Both the position numbers and the translations under genes were made by a program. The notes under the pieces were generated by a model. That model did not search any database and was not told the DNA's origin. It worked only from the letters and a program-made list of their open reading frames with translations. 64,000 nt of DNA from Palsa-295 sp963785585 (GTDB taxonomy: Bacteria > Acidobacteriota > Terriglobia > Acidiferrales > UBA7541): NCBI GenBank assembly GCA_963785585.1, contig CAWAVW010000003.1, positions 124,001-188,000 of the forward strand, in the 5' to 3' direction. Positions 1-8,288 of this stretch are shown here, one piece after another. Every line of letters begins with the position of its first letter. The stretch's first letter is position 1.

Positions 1-135
1 TCGATAGGTTTGGTTAGCGCCTATATATAAGGACTGTAGGGACCTGAGCGTGATCGCACCTCGCCGGGAATTTCGTTCGCGTTCGGTTGTTCGAAGCATC
101 GTCGAAATATCGACACTTGCGGAAGGAGGCTGTCA

Positions 136-1845
136 ATGAACTCGTTGCTCGCCGCGGTTCTAACGGACCGCTTGGTTCATCTGGCGCCCGTCGATCTCGT
201 GATCGTGGTGTTTTATTTTGCGCTGGTTCTGGCGATTGGTTTCTATCTGAAGGGACGCTCGAACACCGGCGAGGATTTCTTCCTTGCCGGCCGCGAAATG
301 ACGGCTTGGGTCGCGGGGCTCAGCTTCCTCTCCGCCAATCTCGGCGCTTTGGAGTTGATGGGTTGGGCCGCTGCTTCGTATCAATACGGAATTCTGGCGG
401 CGCACTGGTATTGGATCGGCGCGATTCCCGCGATGTTGTTTTTGGGGCTCGTGATGATGCCCTTCTACTACATCTCCAAGACGCATTCCGTGCCCGGATA
501 TTTGAAATTGCGATTCGGCGAGTCCAGTCGCGCGCTCTCCGCGATTTCTTTCGCGTTTATGACCGTTCTGATGAGCGGCATCAATATGTACTCGATGGCC
601 CTGGTGATGAAGGTCGTCCTCGGCTGGGACATCAACTTCAGCATCCTCGTTTCGTCCATCACCGTTGCGGTGTACGTCACGCTCGGCGGATTGCGCTCGG
701 CAATCTTTAACGAAGTGCTTCAGTTCATCCTGATCTGGGCCGGCGCGCTGCTGATCCCCATCATGGGGTTGATCGAAGTCGGGGGCTGGCGCCAGTTGCA
801 GGAAAGGGTCGCGCACAACACCTCGGCTGAATATACCCATATGTGGTCCACGCTGGGTTCTTTCACCGATAACCCCATGGGGATTCACTGGACCGGCATC
901 GTCCTGGGTTTGGGATTCGTCATTTCGTTTGGTTACTGGACGACCGATTTTCTCGTCGTTCAAAGAGTCTTGGCCGCCAAGGATCTCCGCTCCGCGAAGA
1001 TGGCTCCGATCATTGGCGCGGCCTTCAAAATGTTCGTGCCGTTCATCGTCGTCCTCCCCGGATTGCTGGCGCTGGCTTTGCTGCCGATGAAGCTCACCGG
1101 CGAAGCGGCGGCGGTTGCGAGCGGCGGCCAAAGCCACAGTTACAACGAAGTGCTGCCGTTGATGCTCGCCCGGTACTGCGGGCCGGGATTGCTCGGCCTG
1201 GGAATCACGGCGCTCATCGCCGGATTCATGTCCGGCATGGCGGGAAACGTAAGCGCTTTCTCCACCGTGTGGACGTACGACATCTACGCCGCGCTCATTA
1301 AGAAGAACGCCTCGGACTCGCACTACGTTTCGATGGGTCGCTGGTCCACCGTTCTCGGCGTCGCGGTCAGCATCGGCACGGCTTACCTCGTCATGCAGTT
1401 CCTCAGCATCATGGATTATGTGCAGGCGCTATTCAGCTTCTTCATCGCGCCGCTTTTCGGCACCGTGATTCTCGGCATGTTGTGGAAACGAGCGACGGCA
1501 GCCGGTGGATTCTGGGGCTTGTTCACCGGCACGGTCTCGTCCGTAGGAATGTATCTCTGGGTGAAAGCTGATCCGACCGCGTTGCGCTATGTGGCGCTGT
1601 CACCGAATGCCCGGGACATGGCCGAAAACATGTACCGCGCGCTTTGGTCCTGGGTCGTTTGCGTTGTCGTTACCGTGGTGGTCAGCCTGCTCACGAAGCC
1701 GAAACCCGTCAGCGAGCTGACGGGACTTGTTTACGGCGCGACGGATATTCCGTCGGAAGACAACGTGCCGCTTTATCACCGGCCGGCTTTCTGGGCCGCC
1801 GTTGTCGTGGTGGTTTTTGCGGTGCTTAACGTAATTTTCTGGTGA
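136..1845 (+). CDS. SGLT-type Na+/sugar symporter (SSS family)
   Basis: Inner-membrane sodium-coupled sugar importer of 569 residues, the normal length for the solute:sodium symporter family (about 13-14 helices). Hydrophobic segments run through the whole protein, starting with DLVIVVFYFALVLAIGFYL near residues 20-40. The segment GYWTTDFLVVQRVLAAKD near residue 270 matches the WCTDQxIVQRxLAAK stretch of SGLT sugar carriers. A strong ribosome site (GGAAGGAGG at 121-129) sits six bases before ATG 136, which fixes the start. It heads an operon with a small membrane protein, galE, xylB and xylA, so xylose (or arabinose or galactose) is the inferred substrate; the sequence alone cannot choose. 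A second member lies at 34280. Family assignment is firm, substrate is inference. Confidence 0.93.
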   Translation: MNSLLAAVLTDRLVHLAPVDLVIVVFYFALVLAIGFYLKGRSNTGEDFFLAGREMTAWVAGLSFLSANLGALELMGWAAASYQYGILAAHWYWIGAIPAMLFLGLVMMPFYYISKTHSVPGYLKLRFGESSRALSAISFAFMTVLMSGINMYSMALVMKVVLGWDINFSILVSSITVAVYVTLGGLRSAIFNEVLQFILIWAGALLIPIMGLIEVGGWRQLQERVAHNTSAEYTHMWSTLGSFTDNPMGIHWTGIVLGLGFVISFGYWTTDFLVVQRVLAAKDLRSAKMAPIIGAAFKMFVPFIVVLPGLLALALLPMKLTGEAAAVASGGQSHSYNEVLPLMLARYCGPGLLGLGITALIAGFMSGMAGNVSAFSTVWTYDIYAALIKKNASDSHYVSMGRWSTVLGVAVSIGTAYLVMQFLSIMDYVQALFSFFIAPLFGTVILGMLWKRATAAGGFWGLFTGTVSSVGMYLWVKADPTALRYVALSPNARDMAENMYRALWSWVVCVVVTVVVSLLTKPKPVSELTGLVYGATDIPSEDNVPLYHRPAFWAAVVVVVFAVLNVIFW

Positions 1846-1852
1846 GGTGCAT

Positions 1853-2086
1853 ATGGAACCCGATTCATCGATCTCGATCTGGTTTTTCATCGGGATTTCG
1901 CTCTTGGTCAATGGCGTGTTGATTCTGGGCGCGGGACTGTACCAGCTCGTGCATCCGCCCGCGCCGGCACAGCAGGTGGTGCTGTACCAGTATCACGCCA
2001 ACGTCTGGTGGGGCGGGATTCTTCTGCTGATCGGCGTGATTTACAGCATCAAGTTTTCTCCGTCGCGCACGCGCTTGCAAAGCTAG
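1853..2086 (+). CDS. Small two-helix membrane protein paired with symporter
   Basis: Unrecognised 77-residue protein. It has two hydrophobic helices (about residues 10-30 and 50-66) split by a polar, proline-containing loop and followed by a basic tail; the second helix is entered by NVWWGG. ATG 1853 is preferred over GTG 1847 because GAGG (1844-1847) is correctly spaced for it. It begins seven bases after the symporter stop codon, so the two are surely co-translated. A protein of the same plan follows the second symporter (36099). Other SSS carriers have small partners (DUF4212 small subunit; DUF485 YjcH beside ActP), which makes an accessory-subunit role reasonable but unproven. Confidence 0.7.
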   Translation: MEPDSSISIWFFIGISLLVNGVLILGAGLYQLVHPPAPAQQVVLYQYHANVWWGGILLLIGVIYSIKFSPSRTRLQS

Positions 2087-2195
2087 CTCCGCGGTTGTCC
2101 GTGCGGAGGCTTCTCCGGCGAGAGTCCGCTCTGTAATTTCGTCTCGATTGCATGTGATTCGGATCGAGTTTTCATGCGAATCGTAAGGGGATGGG

Positions 2196-3182
2196 ATGGC
2201 AATTCTGGTTACCGGCGGCGCCGGCTACATCGGTAGCGTTACGGTCGAGCGACTGCTGGGAAAGGGCGAATCGGTAATTGTCCTGGACGACCTGGTGCGC
2301 GGCCACCGGGCTGCATTGAACGCGAGCGTGCCGTTTTACGAAGGGAAAGTCGGAGACCGCGCGTTGATTGCTCGAATCGTCCGCGAGCACAACATTGAAT
2401 CGTGCGTTCATTTCGCCGCACTCGCCTATGTCGGCGAATCCGTCACCGAGCCGGAGCGCTATTTTGAGGATAACGTCGGGCAGGGAATTGCGCTGCTCGG
2501 CGCGCTGCTGCAGGCCGGAGTTCGCCGGTTTGTCTTTTCGTCTACGTGCGCTACGTATGGCGAGCCGAAGGAAATTCCGATCCGCGAAACGACTCCGCAG
2601 TGGCCGAAAAATCCTTACGGTTGGTCGAAGCTCGTCATGGAACAAGTGCTCTCGTCCTACGACCTGGCCCACAACTTGAAATTTGTGGCGCTGCGGTACT
2701 TCAACGCTTCCGGCGCCACCGAACGCCTCGGCGAATTCCACGAGCCTGAGTCGCATCTGGTTCCCAACGTCCTGGCGGCCGCTTCCGGCGAAAAAGCCGA
2801 ACTTTCCGTTTTCGGCCACGACTATCCCACGCCGGACGGCACGGCCATTCGCGACTACGTTCACGTGGCGGACCTCGCCGACGCGCATATTCTCTCTCTC
2901 GCGTATTTGCGCGACGGCGGTAAATCCGATTTCATCAACCTCGGGACGGGACACGGGTATTCCGTCCTCGAAGTCATCGAGTCCGCCCGGAAAGTGACCG
3001 GCCGCCCGATCCCTTTCAAAAAAGAGCCCCGTCGGCCGGGCGATCCTGCGCAGTTGGTTGCCGATGCCGCGAAGGCGCAAGCCGTTTTAGGTTGGAAACC
3101 CGTGAAATCCGATATGGCTACGATCCTTCGGTCGCAGTGGGAATGGCGAGCGCGCAATCAGAATCCGTTTCAATCGAATTGA
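2196..3182 (+). CDS. galE: UDP-glucose 4-epimerase
   Basis: Extended short-chain dehydrogenase that interconverts UDP-galactose and UDP-glucose using bound NAD+. Its 328 residues match bacterial GalE. The N-terminal nucleotide site reads TGGAGYIGS, the catalytic Ser/Thr lies in SSTCATYG (about residue 120) and the YxxxK pair is YGWSK (about residue 145). The substrate-binding part RYFNASGA, with HLVPNVL further on, is typical. Start ATG 2196 follows AAGGGGATGG. It lies between the symporter pair and xylulokinase, and would complete the Leloir pathway with galK/galT at 36330-38609. A UDP-arabinose or UDP-xylose epimerase activity cannot be excluded, since these are close GalE relatives. Confidence 0.92.
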   Translation: MAILVTGGAGYIGSVTVERLLGKGESVIVLDDLVRGHRAALNASVPFYEGKVGDRALIARIVREHNIESCVHFAALAYVGESVTEPERYFEDNVGQGIALLGALLQAGVRRFVFSSTCATYGEPKEIPIRETTPQWPKNPYGWSKLVMEQVLSSYDLAHNLKFVALRYFNASGATERLGEFHEPESHLVPNVLAAASGEKAELSVFGHDYPTPDGTAIRDYVHVADLADAHILSLAYLRDGGKSDFINLGTGHGYSVLEVIESARKVTGRPIPFKKEPRRPGDPAQLVADAAKAQAVLGWKPVKSDMATILRSQWEWRARNQNPFQSN

Positions 3183-3201
3183 AACACTAGGACATCGTGC
3201 C

Positions 3202-4701
3202 ATGGCGAAGAAGTTTCTCGGCATTGACATCGGAACCAGCGGAACGCGCGCGGTTCTAATTGATGAATCGGGCCGTGTGCTCGGCTCGGCTACGGTCGAG
3301 CATCGCCCGATTTCCTCTCCGCATCCCGGATGGGCCGAGCAAGATCCGGATGACTGGTGGAGCGCGGCGTGCCGTGCGATTCCCGAGTGCCTCGCCAAGG
3401 CGAACGCGTCCGCTTCGGAAGTTCTTTCCGTGGGACTCACCGGCCAAATGCACGGTTTGGTTTTGCTCGATGCGGAAGGAAAGGTTCTTCGCCCCTCGCT
3501 CATCTGGTGCGACCAGCGCACGGAAGCAGAATGCCGCGAAATCACGGAAGCAGTGGGTGCAAAACGATTGATCGAGCTGACGGCCAATCCCGCACTCACT
3601 GGTTTCACGCTGCCGAAGATCTGGTGGGTGCGGAAGCATGAGCCGCAGATTTGGGCGCGCGTGAAAAGAATCATGCTGCCCAAAGATTACGTCCGTTTCC
3701 GGCTGACGGGCGCGCACGCAATCGATGTTGCCGACGCGTCAGGTACTCTGATGTTCGATGTTGTTCACCGGCGATGGTCCACGGAGATGCTGAAGGTTTC
3801 AGGTCTCGCCGAAGAAATGTTGCCGCGTGTTTTCGAGTCGCCCGAGGTGACCGGTAAGGTATCGGATGAGGGCGGCCGAGCGGCCGGACTGCAATCCGGA
3901 ACTCCGGTGGTGGCCGGTGCGGGCGACCAGGCAGCCGGCGCCGTTGGGATGGGCATCGTGCGGCCGGGTGCGGTGAGCGCGACAATTGGCACGTCCGGTG
4001 TCGTCTTTGCCGCCACATCCACCCCGACGTTCGATCCGAAGGGCCGCATCCATACCTTTTGCCACGCGGTTCCGAATCGCTGGCACGTGATGGGTGTAAC
4101 GCAAGCCGCCGGCTTTTCGCTGCGCTGGTTTCGCGATCAATTTGGCGCAGGTGGCGATGGCGCGCGAGAGCCCTACGAACAGCTCATGGACGAAGCGGCG
4201 AAAGCGCCCTCGGGGTCGGATGGTTTGTTATGGGCTCCTTACCTGATGGGTGAACGAACGCCGCACCTCGATCCGCATGCGCGCGGCGCGCTGGTCGGCA
4301 TCACGTCCACGCACACGCGCGCGCACGTCGTACGAGCGATTTTAGAGGGTGTCGCGTTCAGCCTGCGCGATACGCTCACGATTTTTGCGGAATTGAAGTT
4401 GCCCGTTGCATCCATCCGCCTGGGCGGCGGCGGAGCGCGTGGCGGATTGTGGCGCCAGATTCAAGCCGACGTGTACGGCATGCCCGTCGATCTCGTCGAG
4501 GCCGAAGAGGGACCCGCGTACGGCGCGGCGCTCCTAGCCGGAGTCGGCGCTCGAGCGTGGGACTCGGTGGATTCGGCGTGCGAAGCTTCGGTCCGCGTTG
4601 CGAATCGCGTCCAACCGAACAACCACAGCATCGGCGTAATGAACCGGCAGTACGGCGCGTATCAGAAATTGTACCCGGCGTTGCGCGACGTGTACTCCTG
4701 A
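3202..4701 (+). CDS. xylB: Xylulokinase
   Basis: FGGY-family kinase that phosphorylates D-xylulose to xylulose 5-phosphate for the pentose phosphate pathway. The 499-residue length is normal. The phosphate-binding loop near the N-terminus is GIDIGTSGTRAVLID; GLTGQMHGLVLLD near residue 80 is the xylulokinase-type substrate segment; AGAGDQAAGAVG near residue 240 carries the catalytic Asp; GGGGARGGLWRQI near residue 410 is the FGGY C-terminal nucleotide site. It starts 19 bases after galE and is followed by xylose isomerase, the classical partner. This makes xylose the most likely substrate of the operon. Confidence 0.93.
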   Translation: MAKKFLGIDIGTSGTRAVLIDESGRVLGSATVEHRPISSPHPGWAEQDPDDWWSAACRAIPECLAKANASASEVLSVGLTGQMHGLVLLDAEGKVLRPSLIWCDQRTEAECREITEAVGAKRLIELTANPALTGFTLPKIWWVRKHEPQIWARVKRIMLPKDYVRFRLTGAHAIDVADASGTLMFDVVHRRWSTEMLKVSGLAEEMLPRVFESPEVTGKVSDEGGRAAGLQSGTPVVAGAGDQAAGAVGMGIVRPGAVSATIGTSGVVFAATSTPTFDPKGRIHTFCHAVPNRWHVMGVTQAAGFSLRWFRDQFGAGGDGAREPYEQLMDEAAKAPSGSDGLLWAPYLMGERTPHLDPHARGALVGITSTHTRAHVVRAILEGVAFSLRDTLTIFAELKLPVASIRLGGGGARGGLWRQIQADVYGMPVDLVEAEEGPAYGAALLAGVGARAWDSVDSACEASVRVANRVQPNNHSIGVMNRQYGAYQKLYPALRDVYS

Positions 4702-4797
4702 ACCGTGTCTTTGTAATTTTTATTTTTTTCCGAACCGGCTTGCACATTCACCTGGATGGATTCTCCGGCACCCACTCTCGATCGACCGAGGCATACG

Positions 4798-5967
4798 ATG
4801 GCCAGCGAAGCATATCAACCGAAACCAGCGGACAAGTTTTCGTTCGGACTTTGGACCGTCGGAAATCCGGGACGCGATCCGTTCGGCGAACCGGTGCGCC
4901 CGATCCGCCCGCCGGTGGAATTGGCGCACCTGCTTGCAGAGGTCGGCGCCTGGGGCGTCAATCTCCATGACAACGATCTCGTTCCCATCGACGCGACTCC
5001 TGCGGAGCGCGACCAAATCGTCAGAGATTTTAAAGCGGCCTGTGCCGCGGGCGGCCTCGTCGTCCCGATGGCGACCGTGAATCTTTTCACCGCGCCGGTA
5101 TTCCGCGATGGCGCATTTACGGCCAACGATCCCGCGGTGCGCGCCTACGCGGTGCAGAAGACGATGCGTGCCATGGATTTAGGCGCCGAACTCGGCGCGA
5201 AAATATTCGTTCTCTGGGGCGGCCGCGAAGGCACCGAAACGGATGCATGCCGCAAACCCGAAGACGCAGTAAAGCGTCTGCGCGAGGCGCTCGACTATTT
5301 GTGCGAATACTCGATCGACCAGAAATACGGTTTTCGCTTCGCCATGGAAGCCAAGCCGAACGAACCGCGCGGAGACATTTACATGGCGACCACGGGAAAC
5401 TATCTCGGTCTGATTCCCACGCTCGCGCATCCGGAAATGGTGGGCGTGAATCCCGAGTTTGCTCACGAGACCATGGCCGGTTTGAATTTTCTGCACGCCG
5501 TCGCGCAAGCATGGGAAGCAGGAAAGCTGTTTCACATCGACCTCAACGACCAGGTGATCGGCCGCTACGATCAGGATTTTCGATTTGGCGCGGCGAATCC
5601 GAAGGGCGCTTTCTTCCTGGTGAAATTTCTGGAAGAAAACGGCTACGACGGCCCGCGACACTTCGATGCGCACGCCTATCGCACCGAAGACGTCGAGGGG
5701 GTTAAGGATTTCGCGCGCGGCTGCATGCGCACGTACCTGATCCTGAAGGAAAAAGCCGCACGCTTTGCGGCGGACAAGGAAATTCAATCCATCCTAAAAG
5801 ATATCGCACAGCCGTCGGCGCCCTCTCCTACTGCCGGTAAATTTTCAAAGAGCGGCGCGCAGGCATTGCTCGGTCATGTTTTCGACCGGTCGGTGCTCGC
5901 TGCCAAGCGCTTGCCCTACGAACGGCTAGACCAGCTCACGATGGAAATCATTTACGGGATTCGTTGA
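4798..5967 (+). CDS. xylA: Xylose isomerase
   Basis: Cytoplasmic metal-dependent isomerase converting D-xylose to D-xylulose. At 389 residues it belongs to the shorter class I type known from Actinomycetota. The catalytic His/Asp segment is LHDNDLVP, the first metal Glu is in EAKPNEPRGD, the second group is NPEFAHE, and the third is HIDLNDQ with YDQDFRFG; HFDAHAYRTED closes the site. ATG 4798 is chosen because GAGG (4788-4791) is six bases upstream and the protein then begins like known family members; an in-frame ATG at 4756 adds 14 unusual residues. Last gene of the first sugar operon. Confidence 0.94.
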   Translation: MASEAYQPKPADKFSFGLWTVGNPGRDPFGEPVRPIRPPVELAHLLAEVGAWGVNLHDNDLVPIDATPAERDQIVRDFKAACAAGGLVVPMATVNLFTAPVFRDGAFTANDPAVRAYAVQKTMRAMDLGAELGAKIFVLWGGREGTETDACRKPEDAVKRLREALDYLCEYSIDQKYGFRFAMEAKPNEPRGDIYMATTGNYLGLIPTLAHPEMVGVNPEFAHETMAGLNFLHAVAQAWEAGKLFHIDLNDQVIGRYDQDFRFGAANPKGAFFLVKFLEENGYDGPRHFDAHAYRTEDVEGVKDFARGCMRTYLILKEKAARFAADKEIQSILKDIAQPSAPSPTAGKFSKSGAQALLGHVFDRSVLAAKRLPYERLDQLTMEIIYGIR

Positions 5968-5976
5968 GTTCGCCAC

Positions 5977-5998
5977 CGAAGGAACGCTCTTACCTTCG
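5977..5998 (+). terminator. Weak hairpin after xylA
   Basis: CGAAGG (5977-5982) and CCTTCG (5993-5998) form a six-base-pair stem with a ten-base loop, nine bases after the xylA stop codon. There is no U-run, so it may be a 3'-end stabilising hairpin or chance rather than a true intrinsic terminator. Confidence 0.25.
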
Positions 5999-6106
5999 CA
6001 AAGCGCTCTCCTTGCGTCCCGTGACGTCTAGCCGCACTCCCTTGGTCGGCAGAATCGAGATTTTCGATTCGCACCCTCGCGATTTCTACCCGCCCGTGCT
6101 TCCCGC

Positions 6107-6134
6107 TTGACGTGGGTTTCTATAATGTTAGAGT
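6107..6134 (+). promoter_or_regulatory. Putative promoter of the TetR gene
   Basis: TTGACG (6107-6112) fits a -35 box; 16 bases later TAGAGT (6129-6134) is a weak -10. A perfect TATAAT also lies at 6121-6126 but is only eight bases from TTGACG, so that pair cannot act together. The layout TTGACG-N10-TAATGT is repeated upstream of the receptor gene at 8131. The start point and the true -10 remain uncertain. Confidence 0.35.
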
Positions 6135-6199
6135 CACCATCAAAAGTTAGTCGAACGCGCGCGGGTCCGTCCTTCGACGTTACTGCAAAGGCCTGGAAT

Positions 6200-6928
6200 A
6201 TGGGACGCCAACGAAAACCGAAAGCCGGTGCTTCCGCCGTCCGGCTACACGGCAACACGAAAGCTCCGTCGCTCCAGCGGAGCACTTCGGCCGCTCGCCA
6301 CTCCCCCAATACGGTGGCGTCTCCATCCGCCGCTCCTGGACTGCGCCAGCGAAAGAAGGAGCGCTTGCGCGCGCAGATCATTGAAACGTCGCTTCGTTTG
6401 TTCCGTGAACGCGGATACGAAAACACGCGCGTCGATGACATTGTCCAGATTCTGGAAATCAGCCAGCCCACGTTTTTCCGCTATTTCCCCAGCAAAGATG
6501 CGGTGTTGCGTGAAATCGGGCGCCGCGCTTTCGCGCGCCAGGCCGAGAGCCTGAAATCAGAGCTCTCGACGAAGTCCTCCACCGCCGAAAGGCTCCACAG
6601 GTTTTACGACACTCTTGCGAAAGTCACCGAGGTCGGCCGTCCGTTGTGGCAAGCCGTGATTCTGGCGGGCGCGATGGATCCGATCCGGTCGCCCGAGTTG
6701 CGCGGCCCCGAACAAGCCACCGTTCAACTTCTTCGCGAGATTCTGGAGCAGGGGCAAAAGCGCGGCGAAGTGACAACCGCATTTCCCGTTGTCCACCTCG
6801 CCGAATTCATGGAAGGACTGTTTAACACGGTCGTGCGGCAGTGGGCCGTTGATCTGACGGGTCCGCACAAACTCGCGGAGCGTGCGCACAGCGCCGTGGA
6901 GTTTTTCCTGCGGGGCGTGAAAGCCTAG
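6200..6928 (+). CDS. TetR/AcrR family transcriptional regulator
   Basis: One-component DNA-binding repressor. The TetR helix-turn-helix is clear: RLRAQIIETSLRLFRERGYE, then TRVDDIVQILEISQPTFFRYFPSKDAVL (about residues 55-105). The remaining helical half would bind an unknown ligand. With ATG 6200 the protein has 242 residues, including a basic, Ser/Pro-rich leader of about 50 residues before the DNA-binding domain, which is unusual. In-frame TTG 6107 and ATG 6125 would lengthen it further but read through the promoter region, so they are disfavoured. It sits 70 bases before a zinc alcohol dehydrogenase, its most likely target, in the same direction. Confidence 0.85.
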   Translation: MGRQRKPKAGASAVRLHGNTKAPSLQRSTSAARHSPNTVASPSAAPGLRQRKKERLRAQIIETSLRLFRERGYENTRVDDIVQILEISQPTFFRYFPSKDAVLREIGRRAFARQAESLKSELSTKSSTAERLHRFYDTLAKVTEVGRPLWQAVILAGAMDPIRSPELRGPEQATVQLLREILEQGQKRGEVTTAFPVVHLAEFMEGLFNTVVRQWAVDLTGPHKLAERAHSAVEFFLRGVKA

Positions 6929-6998
6929 CGCGCGGGTTGCGGAAGCCCGATACCAAGCCGTGAAATCCAATGCACTCGCATCTCCCGGAGCGCCACGC

Positions 6999-8015
6999 AT
7001 GAAGGCCGCCGTCTTGCACGAATTCAAAACGCCGCTCGCGCTGGAAGAAATCGCGCGGCCTGTTCCCGCCGCGGAAGAGGTGCTGCTTCGCGTCGAAGCC
7101 TGCGGCGTTTGCCACTCCGATGTGCATGTCGCCGACGGTGACTGGCCGCAGATGGCGCGCATCGTGAAGAAGCCGCTGATTCCAGGTCATGAAGTGGCGG
7201 GAACCGTCGTCGAAGCCGGTGCGGACGTGAAGAGCTTGCGTGTCGGCGATCGTGCAGGGATTCCCTGGATTTTCTGGACGTGTGGTGAGTGCGAATTTTG
7301 CCTCCAGGGAAACGAAAACCTTTGCGCCAGGCAAAAAATCACCGGCGTGAGCGTGGACGGCGGCTATGCCGAGTATGTGAAGGCGCCGGCGAGCCACGTA
7401 ACCAGGATTCCGGACGGCCTTTCCGCCATCCAGGCGGCCCCGTTGTTTTGCGCGGGCGTAACGGTCCATCGCGCCTTGAAGCACGCGAAAATCCAGCCGG
7501 GGCAGCGACTGGCGATTTTTGGCGTGGGCGGCCTTGGCCATCTGGCGGTGCAAATGGGGCGCAACCTCGGCGCGGAGGTATTTGCGATCGACGTCTCGGA
7601 ACAGAAATTGGAACAGGCAAAGTTGCATGGTGCCGCCCACACGTTGAACGCAGCCGCCGTGGATGTAGCGAAAGAAATGCGGCGAAAAGGCGGCGCCCAT
7701 GCCGTGCTGGTAACGTCCGCGGCAAAGGCCGCCTATGATTCGGCGTTTGGCTGCATACGGCCCACCGGAATTCTGCTTGTGGTCGGCCTTCCCGCCGAAT
7801 CGATTTGTTTCCCTCCGATTTCGATGGCAGGTCTCGAGGTGCGCATTCAGGCATCCGCCGTCGGCACGCGCGAAGATCTGCGCGAAATATTGTCGCTTGC
7901 CGCGGAAGGGAAGATCGCCTGCCAGGTGTCTGAGCGCCCTTTGAGCGAAGCCAACGTAGTCCTCGAGCAATTGCGCCGCGGCCAGGTTGCGGGACGAATC
8001 GTTTTGCGTCCGTAA
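6999..8015 (+). CDS. Zinc-dependent alcohol dehydrogenase (AdhP-like)
   Basis: Medium-chain dehydrogenase/reductase oxidising an alcohol with NAD(P)+. The catalytic zinc site is CGVCHSD with GHEVAG, the structural zinc cluster is CGECEFCLQGNENLC, and the coenzyme loop is GVGGLGHLAVQ; the order and spacing match class AdhP enzymes of about 340 residues. ATG 6999 gives 338 residues and follows GGAG at 6987-6990; GTG 6960 would add an odd 13-residue leader. The gene follows the TetR regulator. Substrate is not determined by the sequence. Confidence 0.88.
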   Translation: MKAAVLHEFKTPLALEEIARPVPAAEEVLLRVEACGVCHSDVHVADGDWPQMARIVKKPLIPGHEVAGTVVEAGADVKSLRVGDRAGIPWIFWTCGECEFCLQGNENLCARQKITGVSVDGGYAEYVKAPASHVTRIPDGLSAIQAAPLFCAGVTVHRALKHAKIQPGQRLAIFGVGGLGHLAVQMGRNLGAEVFAIDVSEQKLEQAKLHGAAHTLNAAAVDVAKEMRRKGGAHAVLVTSAAKAAYDSAFGCIRPTGILLVVGLPAESICFPPISMAGLEVRIQASAVGTREDLREILSLAAEGKIACQVSERPLSEANVVLEQLRRGQVAGRIVLRP

Positions 8016-8130
8016 ACCGCACAGTGGCCGGTTGCCGCCATCCTTCTTCGTATTTCGCCCGCGATTGTGTGTCCCCGTTCGGTTTTCGCAACAGGCGGTG
8101 AATTTCGCGTGCCGGCCAGCGGGTTAGTTC

Positions 8131-8158
8131 TTGACGTTAGTCTCTTTAATGTGATACG
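8131..8158 (+). promoter_or_regulatory. Putative promoter of the receptor gene
   Basis: TTGACG (8131-8136) is followed by TAATGT (8147-8152) and a weak -10 GATACG (8153-8158), 16 bases from the -35. The spacing TTGACG-N10-TAATGT is identical to that before the TetR gene. The rest of the 273-base gap between the alcohol dehydrogenase and the receptor (8016-8288) shows no ORF or hairpin of note. Confidence 0.35.
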
Positions 8159-8288
8159 GACTATCAGAATTTTGAATGGGTGGATGTGTTGAGCGGGCCG
8201 AGTGGGCCAATCGAGCGGCTCCCGCGCGCGAGCGACTCTTCTCGACGGGTTCCCTTTGACCCTGTACTCAGCTGATTGCGGAGGACTT

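Noticed and set aside
160..1323. 387-codon minus-strand frame inside the first symporter
   Set aside because: Hydrophilic His/Arg/Gln-rich shadow of a membrane protein gene; no ribosome site or family.
6107..6126. TTGACG and TATAAT as one promoter
   Set aside because: Only eight bases separate them, far below the 16-18 needed; at most one of them is used with another box.
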